This document shows positions 8,652-17,545 of a DNA stretch of 64,000 bases, piece after piece. The translations under genes were made by a program, and so were the position numbers. This stretch comes from CAZNUM01 sp964539305 (GTDB lineage Bacteria; Fidelibacterota; Marinisomatia; Marinisomatales; TCS55). Under the pieces are notes generated by a model that saw only the letters and a list, made by a program, of their open reading frames with translations, was not told the DNA's origin and searched no databases. Numbering within the stretch: position 1 is the stretch's first letter; each line of letters opens with the position of its first letter. The stretch spans positions 1 through 64,000 of the forward strand of contig CAZIIM010000002.1 in the NCBI GenBank assembly GCA_964539305.1. Reading direction: 5' to 3'.

Positions 8652-10331
8652 ATGGACCGAAGAACAATCATCGCCTTTATTCTGATCACTATTGTCCTGG
8701 TGTTAACGCCCTGGTATATCAACCTGGTCGCTCCAACGCCGGCTTTAGAGCCTGACTCTACAACCACCAAAAATCATACAGAACCAGCGCCGCCACCAAC
8801 AGCACCGGAGCTGAAACCGGTACTTGCTGAGGAATCGCCTCTCAAGGCGGTATCACATCCCGATTCAATTAAAGAAACGCTCATCTCCATCTCCAGCCCC
8901 CTTTTCACTGCCAAACTCAGTAATCGTTTTGGTGGCTCATTTAGAAGTTTTGTTCTAAACAAATATTCCAAATACGATTCAACCAATGTTGATCTCATCA
9001 ACGAAAACAATACTGAAAACCTTCTAATCGAGTTTATTTCCATCGATGGAGAACCAACCGTCCTGGGCGGCGCCTGGAATATCCAGGGCAGGACAACCTC
9101 CATTGAACTTCAAGAAAAGCCTGAAACGATTTCCTTTACAACCTTGTACCAGGGAAGAAAGGTCACCAAATCATTTACCTTTTACCCTGATAACTACCAG
9201 ATTGATATTCATGTTGATATAGCCAACCTTGAACCGGTCATTTCCCAAAATAAATATTCCCTTTTGTGGATCGGCGGCCTTTCCTCAACCGAAAAGAATG
9301 AAAAAGATGACTACAATTATTTCAAAGGTTCCGCTTCTCTAGGGGGTGAACTCCTCTCTGTAAAGGTTAAAAACGGTGGTCCCGTCGTTGAAGAACAAAC
9401 CGGTAAAACCGACTGGGTCGCCACCCAAACAAAATACTTCATTGCCGCCTTAATTCCAAAAGAGGGTGGTCTTGGTGTAAAAATAAAAGGGATGAAAAAC
9501 GGTGACACCCCCATTTATGACTTCACCCTTTATCAAAATATCCGCTCCGATGGCCAATTTAAATTGTTCCTCGGGCCTCTCGAGTATAAACGGATTCAAA
9601 AACTTGGTGTAGGCCTCGAAAATACCATGAATCTTGGGTGGGCGTTGATTCGCCCCATTGGCCGGTTTATTACCTGGTCCCTTACAGCCATGCACAAAGT
9701 GATCCCCAACTACGGGATTGTATTAATCCTTTTCTCAGTTTTAGTGAAGATCGTTTTAAACCCGCTCACCAAAAAGAGTTACCAGTCCACCAAGAAAATG
9801 CAGGCCCTTCAGCCTAAAATCGCCCAGCTGAAAGAAAAGTACAAGCACGACTCTCAAAAATTAAACCAGGCCCAGATGGAGTTATTTAAAAAAGAGGGTG
9901 TTAACCCTCTGGGGGGCTGCTTGCCGGTCGTTCTTCAAATGCCCTTATTGTTTGCCCTTTTTACCGTATTTAGGACCACTATTGAATTCAGAGGCGCACC
10001 CTTTATCCTCTGGATTAAAGACCTGTCTGTTCCGGACACCCTGACTTATGTCGGCAGCTTTCCAATTAACATTCTGCCCCTGCTTATGGGAATAACCATG
10101 TTTTTCCAGCAAAAAATGACGCAGGCCCCGGCTGCTGGACAACAAAAATACTCCATGTATTTTATGAACGTCTTTTTCCTGTTTATTTTTTACCGTTTCC
10201 CTTCGGGGCTCAACCTGTATTACACCGTATTTAATGCTCTCACCATCATTCAGCAAAAGTATTTCACTCCGGTTCCAGCCCCTGTTGAACCACCCGCCCC
10301 AGCTAAAGGAAAACGCAAGAAGAAAAAATGA
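8652..10331 (+). CDS. yidC: Membrane protein insertase YidC
   Basis: YidC/Oxa1 insertase inserts and folds inner-membrane proteins alone or with SecYEG. The 559-residue product has an N-terminal membrane anchor (MDRRTIIAFILITIVLVL), a Pro-rich linker, a large periplasmic beta domain (about 75-330) typical of Gram-negative YidC, and the conserved C-terminal five-helix insertase core (about 345-535). The core includes NPLTKKSYQSTKKM and the GVNPLGGCLPVVLQMP motif. It ends in a strongly basic tail (GKRKKKK), as in YidC proteins that contact the ribosome. Its TGA stop overlaps the ATG of mnmE (ATGA). Confidence 0.97.
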   Translation: MDRRTIIAFILITIVLVLTPWYINLVAPTPALEPDSTTTKNHTEPAPPPTAPELKPVLAEESPLKAVSHPDSIKETLISISSPLFTAKLSNRFGGSFRSFVLNKYSKYDSTNVDLINENNTENLLIEFISIDGEPTVLGGAWNIQGRTTSIELQEKPETISFTTLYQGRKVTKSFTFYPDNYQIDIHVDIANLEPVISQNKYSLLWIGGLSSTEKNEKDDYNYFKGSASLGGELLSVKVKNGGPVVEEQTGKTDWVATQTKYFIAALIPKEGGLGVKIKGMKNGDTPIYDFTLYQNIRSDGQFKLFLGPLEYKRIQKLGVGLENTMNLGWALIRPIGRFITWSLTAMHKVIPNYGIVLILFSVLVKIVLNPLTKKSYQSTKKMQALQPKIAQLKEKYKHDSQKLNQAQMELFKKEGVNPLGGCLPVVLQMPLLFALFTVFRTTIEFRGAPFILWIKDLSVPDTLTYVGSFPINILPLLMGITMFFQQKMTQAPAAGQQKYSMYFMNVFFLFIFYRFPSGLNLYYTVFNALTIIQQKYFTPVPAPVEPPAPAKGKRKKKK

Positions 10332-11656
10332 CTTCGGGCGACACAATCGTGGCCCTGGCAACTCCCTACGGTTTCAGCGGACTTGCGATTGTCAGAATCA
10401 GCGGTCCCGATGCTTTTCGGGTCACAAAAAAAGCCACCGGGGCGAACAGTAACCTTACCTTTAAACACCGCCAGGCGTCTCTCTGCCGGTGGATTACGCC
10501 AGAAAATAAACCCTTCGATGATGTGGTGGTGACCTGTTTTAAGGCGCCTCATACATATACCGGTGAGAACCTTGTCGAAATATCGTGTCACGGAAGTCCT
10601 GCTATCTTCGAAGAAATCATTAATACGGCCTGCCATTTCGGTGCTCGTGTTGCTGAGCCAGGGGAATTCACGCGGCGCGCTTTTATTAACGGTAAGCTTG
10701 ATTTAACACAGGCGGAAGCCATTGCTGATCTGATCAGCTCTCAATCCATTGAAAGCGTTCGCCTCAGTTATAAAAACCTCCAGGGCGCGCTTTCAAACCA
10801 CTTAAATAAAATGCGGGATAAACTACTGAAAGTTCTTTCCTATGTCGAATTTGAGCTGGATATTTCTGAAGAGGATACACACCCATCCACCCTTCGAACT
10901 GTAAAACATGAAACAGCTGAGTTGCTCGAGATGGCCACACAACTGCTTGCTTCTCACCAGCAGGGGAAATTACTTACCCGTGGTGCCGCTGTTGTAATCA
11001 CGGGGAAACCTAATGTGGGCAAATCGACTCTACTAAATGCTCTTTCCAAAACCGAACGGGCGATTACCAGCCATATTCCGGGAACGACTCGCGATACAGT
11101 GGATGTAACCCTGGTTGTAAAAGGAGTCCCTGTTCGCCTGATTGACACAGCCGGTGTTCGTGACACGGCGGAGCCCATTGAAGCCGAAGGAGTAAAACGA
11201 ACCCGTAAAACCATTGAATCAGCCGATCTTGTTTTAGAGGTCATCGACGACCCTGCCGATTTAAATACATCGTTTTCCACTGATGCCCCCGTCCTGAAAA
11301 TTCTGAACAAGATCGATCGTTTAACCACAATTCCCAAAATAGACGCTATCCCCATTTCAGCCCAAAAAGGGCTGGGTTTGGATTTGATTATGAATGAAAT
11401 AATAAACAAACTGGGGCTCACCCATAAAACCACCCCTGCTGTTATGATAACCTCCGCTCGACAAAGAGACTTGCTTCAGAAAGCACTCCATGGGTTAAAA
11501 ACCAGTGTGGATCTCGTATCAAGGCCAGACCCATCGTTCGAGTTAATTTCATTTGAACTACGCACATCCCTAGAATGTATTGATCGTATTTTGGGTAAAA
11601 CCACATCGGAAGAAATTCTGGATACGGTGTTCGGAAACTTCTGTGTGGGAAAGTAG
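10328..11656 (+). CDS. mnmE: tRNA-modifying GTPase MnmE
   Basis: MnmE works with MnmG to install the 5-aminomethyl-type group on wobble uridine 34 of certain tRNAs. The 442-residue protein has the N-terminal tetrahydrofolate-binding domain (about 1-120, starting DTIVALATPYGFSGLAIVRI), the helical domain, and an inserted Ras-like G domain with GKPNVGKS at 226-233 and DTAG at 273-276. It ends in the invariant C-terminal FCVGK, whose cysteine is functionally important in this family. It is directly followed by mnmG, its functional partner, with a parS site spanning the junction. The common yidC-jag-mnmE order is shortened here: no jag. Confidence 0.97.
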   Translation: MTSGDTIVALATPYGFSGLAIVRISGPDAFRVTKKATGANSNLTFKHRQASLCRWITPENKPFDDVVVTCFKAPHTYTGENLVEISCHGSPAIFEEIINTACHFGARVAEPGEFTRRAFINGKLDLTQAEAIADLISSQSIESVRLSYKNLQGALSNHLNKMRDKLLKVLSYVEFELDISEEDTHPSTLRTVKHETAELLEMATQLLASHQQGKLLTRGAAVVITGKPNVGKSTLLNALSKTERAITSHIPGTTRDTVDVTLVVKGVPVRLIDTAGVRDTAEPIEAEGVKRTRKTIESADLVLEVIDDPADLNTSFSTDAPVLKILNKIDRLTTIPKIDAIPISAQKGLGLDLIMNEIINKLGLTHKTTPAVMITSARQRDLLQKALHGLKTSVDLVSRPDPSFELISFELRTSLECIDRILGKTTSEEILDTVFGNFCVGK

Positions 11657-11671
11657 GTTTCACGTGAAACA
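11656..11671. other. parS centromere-like site (15 of 16 match)
   Basis: GGTTTCACGTGAAACA matches the ParB/Spo0J binding consensus TGTTTCACGTGAAACA at all but the first base. It lies over the mnmE stop and the mnmG start. The GTG inside CACGTG is the probable mnmG start codon. ParB loading at parS drives origin segregation and SMC recruitment. Confidence 0.88.
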
Positions 11672-13547
11672 TTCAGAAAACACATTTGATGTCATTGTTG
11701 TGGGGGGTGGCCACGCCGGGATTGAAGCGGCCCATATTTGTTCTGTTCTTCATAAGCGTGTGGGACTGATTACTTTAAATAAAAATACGATCGGGCGCAT
11801 GTCGTGCAACCCGGCTGTTGGTGGGTTGGCAAAAGGTCAAATGGTCCGTGAGCTGGATGTGCTCGGTGGATTAATGGGGTCCGTTGCAGACCGAGCCGGC
11901 ATTCAGTTTAAAATATTGAACCGCTCCAAAGGAAAATCAGTGTGGTCACCGCGGGCACAGGTGGATAAAATCCAGTACGAAAAGACCGTATCGGCTATCA
12001 TCAAAAATGATCCCAAAATAACCATTATTGAATCGGAAGCAATCGACATTAAAGATAAAGGGGGATCCATCCGTGGTGTGATTCTACGTGGTGGAATCCA
12101 CCTGTACGCTCCCGCCGTAATTTTAACCTGTGGCACCTTTTTAAATGGGCGAATTCACATTGGTGAACAAAAAATTAATGCTGGTAGAATGGGTGAAAAC
12201 CGTTCTCAGGGAATCACTGAGGCGCTTGAGGCTCGCGGTCTCCAGTCTGGCCGACTAAAAACAGGCACTCCGCCCCGCTTGGTAAAAAGTTCTATCGATT
12301 GGTCAAAAACTGTCCCTGTTCACGGTGACAAACATCCGGTTCCATTTTCCTGTCGAACCACTTCTTTTTCACCGCCCAACCTTCCCTGTCACACCGTCAA
12401 AACAGGCCCGGCTTGCAAAGAAATTATTGAGGCTAATTTGCACCGGAGCCCCATGTTCTCCGGCGATGTATCCGGCATCGGACCCCGCTATTGTCCCTCT
12501 ATCGAGGATAAAATTCACCGTTTCTCCCATCATGAATCCCACACTCTTTTCCTTGAGCCCGAGTGGGCCGATTCAGACCAAATTTATACCAACGGTTTTT
12601 CTACCAGCCTGCCGGAATCGGTTCAGCTAAAAGCTTTACGCACAATCGAAGGACTGGAGAAGGTACGGTTCTACCGTCCGGGCTATGCGATTGAATATGA
12701 CTTTTTCAACCCTTCTCAACTAAAATCCACACTGGAGTCTAAAGCGATTGCAGGGCTCTACTTTGCCGGCCAGATTAACGGAACCTCCGGGTACGAAGAG
12801 GCTGCCGCCCAGGGGCTGCTTGCGGGCTTGAATGCTTGCCTGGTTCAGGATAACTACGACCCTGTTGTTCTTGGACGTAATGAAGCCTATATTGGTGTAT
12901 TGATCGACGATCTCATCACAAAAGACACTTGGGAGCCCTACCGCATGTTCACCTCTCGGGCGGAATACCGTCTGTTGTTACGGTTTTCAAATGCCCATGA
13001 ACGTCTGATTGATATTGCTGTCCGCCACCAACTTCTTCCACCTGAAACCTGCCGGTTTATCGAAGACTTGATCACAACAACGGATAAAATATCGGCGGCG
13101 CTAGATCGGTCGGTAACGCCGGAAGAAATCAATCCTGTATTGATGGCTAAAAATGATGATCCACTCAAACACCGTCAACCGGCCTGCGATGTTTTAAAAC
13201 GACCGGCCGTTGGTATTCAGGAACTGCCCAAGCGTCTATTTAAAAATATTCACGTTACCCCCAATCAATCAGTATTTGAACAGGAGTTGTTTCTTGAGGC
13301 TGAGACCCGGATCAAATACGCCGGCTATATCCGCCGCCAAAATGAACAGGTGGCTCGCTTGAAACGGCAGGATCAGGTGACAATTCCACTCGACTTTGAC
13401 TTTATTTCCGTCGAAAGTCTTTCTCTTGAAGCTCGAGAAAAATTACAAAAGATCCGGCCGGAAACACTGGGACAGGCTATGCGGATTTCTGGTGTTTCTC
13501 CCTCCGATGCTGCTGTACTCTCGGTTCTGGTCTCATCAACCAAATGA
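11664..13547 (+). CDS. mnmG: tRNA uridine-5-carboxymethylaminomethyl modification enzyme MnmG
   Basis: MnmG (GidA) is the FAD-dependent partner of MnmE in wobble-uridine modification. From GTG 11664 the product is 627 residues, the usual family length, beginning MKHSENTFDVIVVGGGHAG. The open frame extends further upstream over mnmE, but family proteins start just before the FAD-binding GGGHAG, and GGGAAAG lies about ten bases upstream as a ribosome site. Other hallmarks are MSCNPAVGGLAKGQMVRE, KTGTPPRL, the GQINGTSGYEEAAAQGL block near residue 370, and the C-terminal helical domain that binds MnmE. The start codon lies inside a parS palindrome. The stop overlaps the mfd start (ATGA). Confidence 0.95.
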   Translation: MKHSENTFDVIVVGGGHAGIEAAHICSVLHKRVGLITLNKNTIGRMSCNPAVGGLAKGQMVRELDVLGGLMGSVADRAGIQFKILNRSKGKSVWSPRAQVDKIQYEKTVSAIIKNDPKITIIESEAIDIKDKGGSIRGVILRGGIHLYAPAVILTCGTFLNGRIHIGEQKINAGRMGENRSQGITEALEARGLQSGRLKTGTPPRLVKSSIDWSKTVPVHGDKHPVPFSCRTTSFSPPNLPCHTVKTGPACKEIIEANLHRSPMFSGDVSGIGPRYCPSIEDKIHRFSHHESHTLFLEPEWADSDQIYTNGFSTSLPESVQLKALRTIEGLEKVRFYRPGYAIEYDFFNPSQLKSTLESKAIAGLYFAGQINGTSGYEEAAAQGLLAGLNACLVQDNYDPVVLGRNEAYIGVLIDDLITKDTWEPYRMFTSRAEYRLLLRFSNAHERLIDIAVRHQLLPPETCRFIEDLITTTDKISAALDRSVTPEEINPVLMAKNDDPLKHRQPACDVLKRPAVGIQELPKRLFKNIHVTPNQSVFEQELFLEAETRIKYAGYIRRQNEQVARLKRQDQVTIPLDFDFISVESLSLEAREKLQKIRPETLGQAMRISGVSPSDAAVLSVLVSSTK

Positions 13548-16500
13548 AACCTGTTTCACGTGAAACAACCACCGTCGTTTCCCTCGATTCCATTCTCACT
13601 GTAATTGCCAAATCAGATCCGATCCAGTGGTTCTTGAGTCCCCGTCAGAAAAACAGCTCCAGGGAGTTGTCTGACCTAACCACCCCGGCACTCCTTCTGG
13701 TCCTGGCGTCTTATTTTCGGAGTGTATCCAAACCGGTTGTGGTCATCGCCCCAGACAGTCAATCATCTGAAAAACTATATAAGGAGGCCTTTAATCTTCT
13801 GGGTAAACAGTGTTTTTATCTGGCACAGATCCAGGAAGAAGATCGTCGTGTCCCCGGCTTTGAGATTGAACCAGAGCGGTATTTGACCGAAGCCCTTCAC
13901 GCGCTTGGCAAAAAAACATTTGGGCTCTTTTTCACAACACCGGACGCCCTCCGCCAGTCCATTCTCCCACCTTCAAATACATCCCGCGAGGCGGTTGTTC
14001 TGAAAGTCAATTCAACCTTTAATCGTGAACAATTAATAAAAACACTTCTTCGCTGGAATTACGAACTGATGGATTTTTGCATCACACCAAAAAGTTTTTC
14101 ATCCCGCGGTGGTATTTTAGATATTTTTCTGCCATATGCCAGTCACCCTGTTCGGCTTGAGTTTTTCGGGAACAGTATTGAATCTATCCGTCTGTTTGAC
14201 CCATCTACGCAACGTTCCATTGGTGACAGGGTTTTAGTGGAACTATTACCGCCCCCGGTAATGGAAAACGCAACCGACACCATCACTGTCCTGAGAACAA
14301 TAGAGGGTTTAAACTGTGTTATATTATACATAATCCAAAAGGATAACAACTTCAGTCTCGCGAACCATCCACACCCTAAAAAGAGTCGATCCATCCATCA
14401 GGAAGAATTTTTTCTTTTACAGCATACTGTTGAGGCTCGTAATGAAATTCTAACGCGCGCCCTAACGGGTTACGGACTGAACCAACGTCGTTTTTATTTC
14501 GATCCGCGTACCCACGAAAAACCGTTCCCTTTTTCCGGTTTTAAACACGTATTAACAACGCTCCCCGCCGGATTTCATTCTAAAGACCTTGGAGTCATTT
14601 GTTTAACACCCAGAGAAATCGGCAGGGCCAAGCCCAGATTGCGCACTCGCTGGGCGATTAAATCGCCTGTTCTTAAACACGAAAAATTATCCAGTCTGAA
14701 ATCCCTTGACTGGGGTGATTATCTGGTTCACCAAGACTACGGCATTGGTCTTTATCGCGGCCTAGCCAAGGTTGGGGATAAAAATGCCCTTCAGGAAAAC
14801 ATTAAAATTGAATATGAGGGTGGTTTCGTCTACATCCCAATCGATAGCTTTACCAAGGTTCATCGTTACATTGGGTTGGGAGATGGTACTCCAAAACTGT
14901 CCCGGCTAGGTTCGGGCCAGTGGGAGCGACAAAAAGCGGTCACCCGTAAATCTGCGCAGGCGGTTGTTGACATGTTGGTTGCTCTGTACCGCGCCCGCTC
15001 CCAGCCGCGCGGTTTTACTTATAGCGCCGACACAGAATTCTTGGTGGCTCTGGAAGAATCGTTCCCGTATGAAGAAACTCACGATCAGGAAGCCGCCATT
15101 CGGACAGTCCTGGAGGATATGGATCGACTGGTACCCATGGACCGGTTGATCTACGGTGACGTTGGGTTTGGAAAAACGGAAGTGGCTCTGCGGGCGGCTG
15201 TGAAGGCCATAACAAGCGGCAAAATGGTTTTCTTTTTAACACCCACCACTATCCTGGCTGACCAGCATTACATCACATCTAAAAACCGACTTCAGCCGCT
15301 AGGTATCACAGTCGAATTACTCTCCCGTTTTCGGAGTAAAAAGGAACAAGCTGAAATTATTCAGAAGATAAAAGACCATAAAATTGATCTTCTGGTGGGG
15401 ACCCACCGGTTATTGTCCGGTGACCTGGATATTTCCAACCTGGGTTTGCTGATCCTGGACGAAGAACACCGGTTTGGTGTGAAACATAAAGAAACCATTC
15501 GCCAGCTGAAAACAAAGGTTGATGTTTTAACGCTCACGGCGACACCGATTCCTCGCACATTGCAACAATCACTGGTTGGCATTAAAGCAATCAGCAAGAT
15601 TGAAACGGCGCCTAAAGAGCGGCTGCCGATTTCTACCTGGGTGAAATATTTTGACTGGAATCAAATTTATCAAATGATCGACCAGGAACTGGGGCGCGGC
15701 GGTCAGGTTTACTTTCTTCATAACGACATTGAATCAATGGCCTTCTATTTCAATAAAATCGAAGAACAGTTTCCAGACCGTCGAATCGCCATGGCCCACG
15801 GTAAAATGACAAGCCGGGAACTAGAGCGAACAATTCTGAGCTTTTTCTCCGGCGAGATTGATGTTCTAATCTGCACAACCATCATTGAATCCGGTCTGGA
15901 TGTCTCCAGTGCAAATACAATTATTATCAATAATGCCCACCGTTTTGGTCTTGCTCAACTTTACCAGATTCGGGGGAGGGTCGGACGCAGCGAGCAACAG
16001 GCTTATTGTTACCTGCTGATCCCAAAAGACAAAAGCCTCTCTCCCGAAGCGTACCAACGCTTGAAAGCAATTGAATACTACTCAACCCTCGGATCAGGCT
16101 ATAATATTGCTCTGAAGGATCTGGAAATCAGAGGCGCTGGAAACCTGTTTGGATTTGAACAAAGCGGTCACATCTCCAAGGTTGGTTTTGAAATGTACAG
16201 TAAAATCATAAAGGATGCTGTGGACGAGACTTTAAACAAAACGGTTGAACCGAAGAAAGAACCGGTCCGTATTGTATTTGCAGGCCATGCCTTTATACCG
16301 CCCGAATATATTCCACTAGTGCAGGAGCGGCTTTCTTTTTATCAGCGGCTGGCAGAGGCAGAGACGGTTAATACCATTGATGAAATATCGGAGGAACTTA
16401 GGGATCGTTATGATCCCATTCCGGAGGAGGTGGACCAGTTATTGAGGATCTCCCGGCTCAGGATTCTGTACCGCCCCCTCCCCGTAGAGGCGGTAAATAT

Positions 16501-16729
16501 TAATGCCGAAGACATAACGGTAAAGATGAGTAAGCCCTCGGCCAATGTGGATCTTTCGGATTTTATTCTTCACCTGAAAACGCAATTATCAACCCTACCC
16601 GATTCCTGGAATTTTCAGGTTGAAAAAGGGGGTTATATCCTCATCAAACATACCGTTTCAGATTTCCACCATGCCTTTGATCGCCTTACCCTGTTTGCAG
16701 GTTTGTTTTCCAACGCTTCAGCAACCTAA
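13544..16729 (+). CDS. mfd: Transcription-repair coupling factor Mfd
   Basis: Mfd removes RNA polymerase stalled at DNA lesions and recruits UvrA. The 1061-residue product shows the N-terminal UvrB-like region, the RNA-polymerase-interaction domain beginning near WGDYLVHQDYGIGLYRGL (about residue 390), then a RecG-like helicase motor with Walker A GDVGFGKT at 538-545, DEEH at 639-642, TLTATPIPRTL, and GRVGRSEQQAY. A C-terminal TRCF domain follows. It is slightly shorter than the ~1150 residues of E. coli Mfd. Codons 3-8 (PVSRET) are encoded by a perfect parS site. Following mnmG is an unusual position for mfd; rsmG, parA and parB more often lie there. Confidence 0.96.
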   Translation: MKPVSRETTTVVSLDSILTVIAKSDPIQWFLSPRQKNSSRELSDLTTPALLLVLASYFRSVSKPVVVIAPDSQSSEKLYKEAFNLLGKQCFYLAQIQEEDRRVPGFEIEPERYLTEALHALGKKTFGLFFTTPDALRQSILPPSNTSREAVVLKVNSTFNREQLIKTLLRWNYELMDFCITPKSFSSRGGILDIFLPYASHPVRLEFFGNSIESIRLFDPSTQRSIGDRVLVELLPPPVMENATDTITVLRTIEGLNCVILYIIQKDNNFSLANHPHPKKSRSIHQEEFFLLQHTVEARNEILTRALTGYGLNQRRFYFDPRTHEKPFPFSGFKHVLTTLPAGFHSKDLGVICLTPREIGRAKPRLRTRWAIKSPVLKHEKLSSLKSLDWGDYLVHQDYGIGLYRGLAKVGDKNALQENIKIEYEGGFVYIPIDSFTKVHRYIGLGDGTPKLSRLGSGQWERQKAVTRKSAQAVVDMLVALYRARSQPRGFTYSADTEFLVALEESFPYEETHDQEAAIRTVLEDMDRLVPMDRLIYGDVGFGKTEVALRAAVKAITSGKMVFFLTPTTILADQHYITSKNRLQPLGITVELLSRFRSKKEQAEIIQKIKDHKIDLLVGTHRLLSGDLDISNLGLLILDEEHRFGVKHKETIRQLKTKVDVLTLTATPIPRTLQQSLVGIKAISKIETAPKERLPISTWVKYFDWNQIYQMIDQELGRGGQVYFLHNDIESMAFYFNKIEEQFPDRRIAMAHGKMTSRELERTILSFFSGEIDVLICTTIIESGLDVSSANTIIINNAHRFGLAQLYQIRGRVGRSEQQAYCYLLIPKDKSLSPEAYQRLKAIEYYSTLGSGYNIALKDLEIRGAGNLFGFEQSGHISKVGFEMYSKIIKDAVDETLNKTVEPKKEPVRIVFAGHAFIPPEYIPLVQERLSFYQRLAEAETVNTIDEISEELRDRYDPIPEEVDQLLRISRLRILYRPLPVEAVNINAEDITVKMSKPSANVDLSDFILHLKTQLSTLPDSWNFQVEKGGYILIKHTVSDFHHAFDRLTLFAGLFSNASAT
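13552..13567. other. parS centromere-like site (perfect)
   Basis: TGTTTCACGTGAAACA is an exact match to the 16-base parS consensus. It lies in the first codons of mfd, 1.9 kb from the first site and about 5.3 kb from the proposed oriC, the usual neighbourhood for parS. parA and parB themselves are not in this window. Confidence 0.95.
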
Positions 16730-16738
16730 TTTGTCATC

Positions 16739-17545
16739 GTGAAAAAGTCCTTAACGATTATTCTTGTTCTTGTTTTTACCACCAGCTGCCAGAAACGGGT
16801 TCTTCCTTCTGGAGACGTCGTCGCACGCGTTGGAAAATCCACCCTTACGAGGGAGGCAGCCCAAAAACAACTTCATAAAACACCCATGTCTGATGCAGAC
16901 CTAGAAAGTGTTGTAATTCGTTGGTTGGATGATGAGCTTCTGTATCAGGCGGCTCTAAAAGAACATTACGACAAGGATCAGAATCTAAAAGCAGCCCTTG
17001 AGGATTATCGCCGTCGCCTGATTGGTCAGGCATATTTGAATGGGCTGATCCAGAAGCGCATTTCCATTACACCGTCAGAAATTGAATCTTACTACCAGAA
17101 AAATCGCTCATCATTTAAGCGCGTGAATAATGAAGCCCTTATTCTACATTTCCTGGTTCCCACCAAGAAAGAGGCTCAGAAAATCTTATCCACCCTGAAA
17201 AAGGGAGAAACAAATAAGAACTATTCCTTGTTACTGGATAAATATGGTGTGCAGCCTGTTGTGGTAACCGAAAATCATTTAATCAATGAATTAAACAGCG
17301 CCCTGTTTATCAATAAATCCAAGCGAACCCTCGTGGGTCCCATTCGAACCGATTCAGGCTATCACGTCCTAAAGGTAATTGAAAAATATCCCCGTGGTTC
17401 TGTGAAAAACCTTGTTGATGTTTACGATGAAATCCAACAGCGGTTGGTACGGATAAAAACGTCTCTTTTGACCGGTAGTTTGCTGGACAGTCTGCGACAC
17501 GAGTTCCACTCTGAAATAAACCTGGAGAGCCCGAGTGCACAATAA
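16739..17545 (+). CDS. Parvulin-type peptidyl-prolyl isomerase lipoprotein
   Basis: The 268-residue protein starts with GTG and has a lipoprotein signal (MKKSLTIILVLVFTTSC) with a lipobox ending in Cys17. A SurA/PpiC-like N-terminal helical region follows, including the segment VIRWLDDELLYQAALKE. The C-terminal part resembles a parvulin domain, ending with GPIRTDSGYHVLKVIEKYP. The parvulin core looks degenerate compared with the neighbouring SurA, so it may act mainly as a chaperone. It overlaps surA by 11 bases. Both probably handle outer-membrane protein precursors in the periplasm. Which named family member this is (PrsA, PpiD or SurA paralogue) cannot be settled by eye. Confidence 0.85.
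   Translation: MKKSLTIILVLVFTTSCQKRVLPSGDVVARVGKSTLTREAAQKQLHKTPMSDADLESVVIRWLDDELLYQAALKEHYDKDQNLKAALEDYRRRLIGQAYLNGLIQKRISITPSEIESYYQKNRSSFKRVNNEALILHFLVPTKKEAQKILSTLKKGETNKNYSLLLDKYGVQPVVVTENHLINELNSALFINKSKRTLVGPIRTDSGYHVLKVIEKYPRGSVKNLVDVYDEIQQRLVRIKTSLLTGSLLDSLRHEFHSEINLESPSAQ

Noticed and set aside
11580..11663. Longer N-terminus for MnmG starting inside mnmE
   Set aside because: MnmG proteins begin only a few residues before the FAD-binding glycine motif; the extension is mnmE sequence in another frame.
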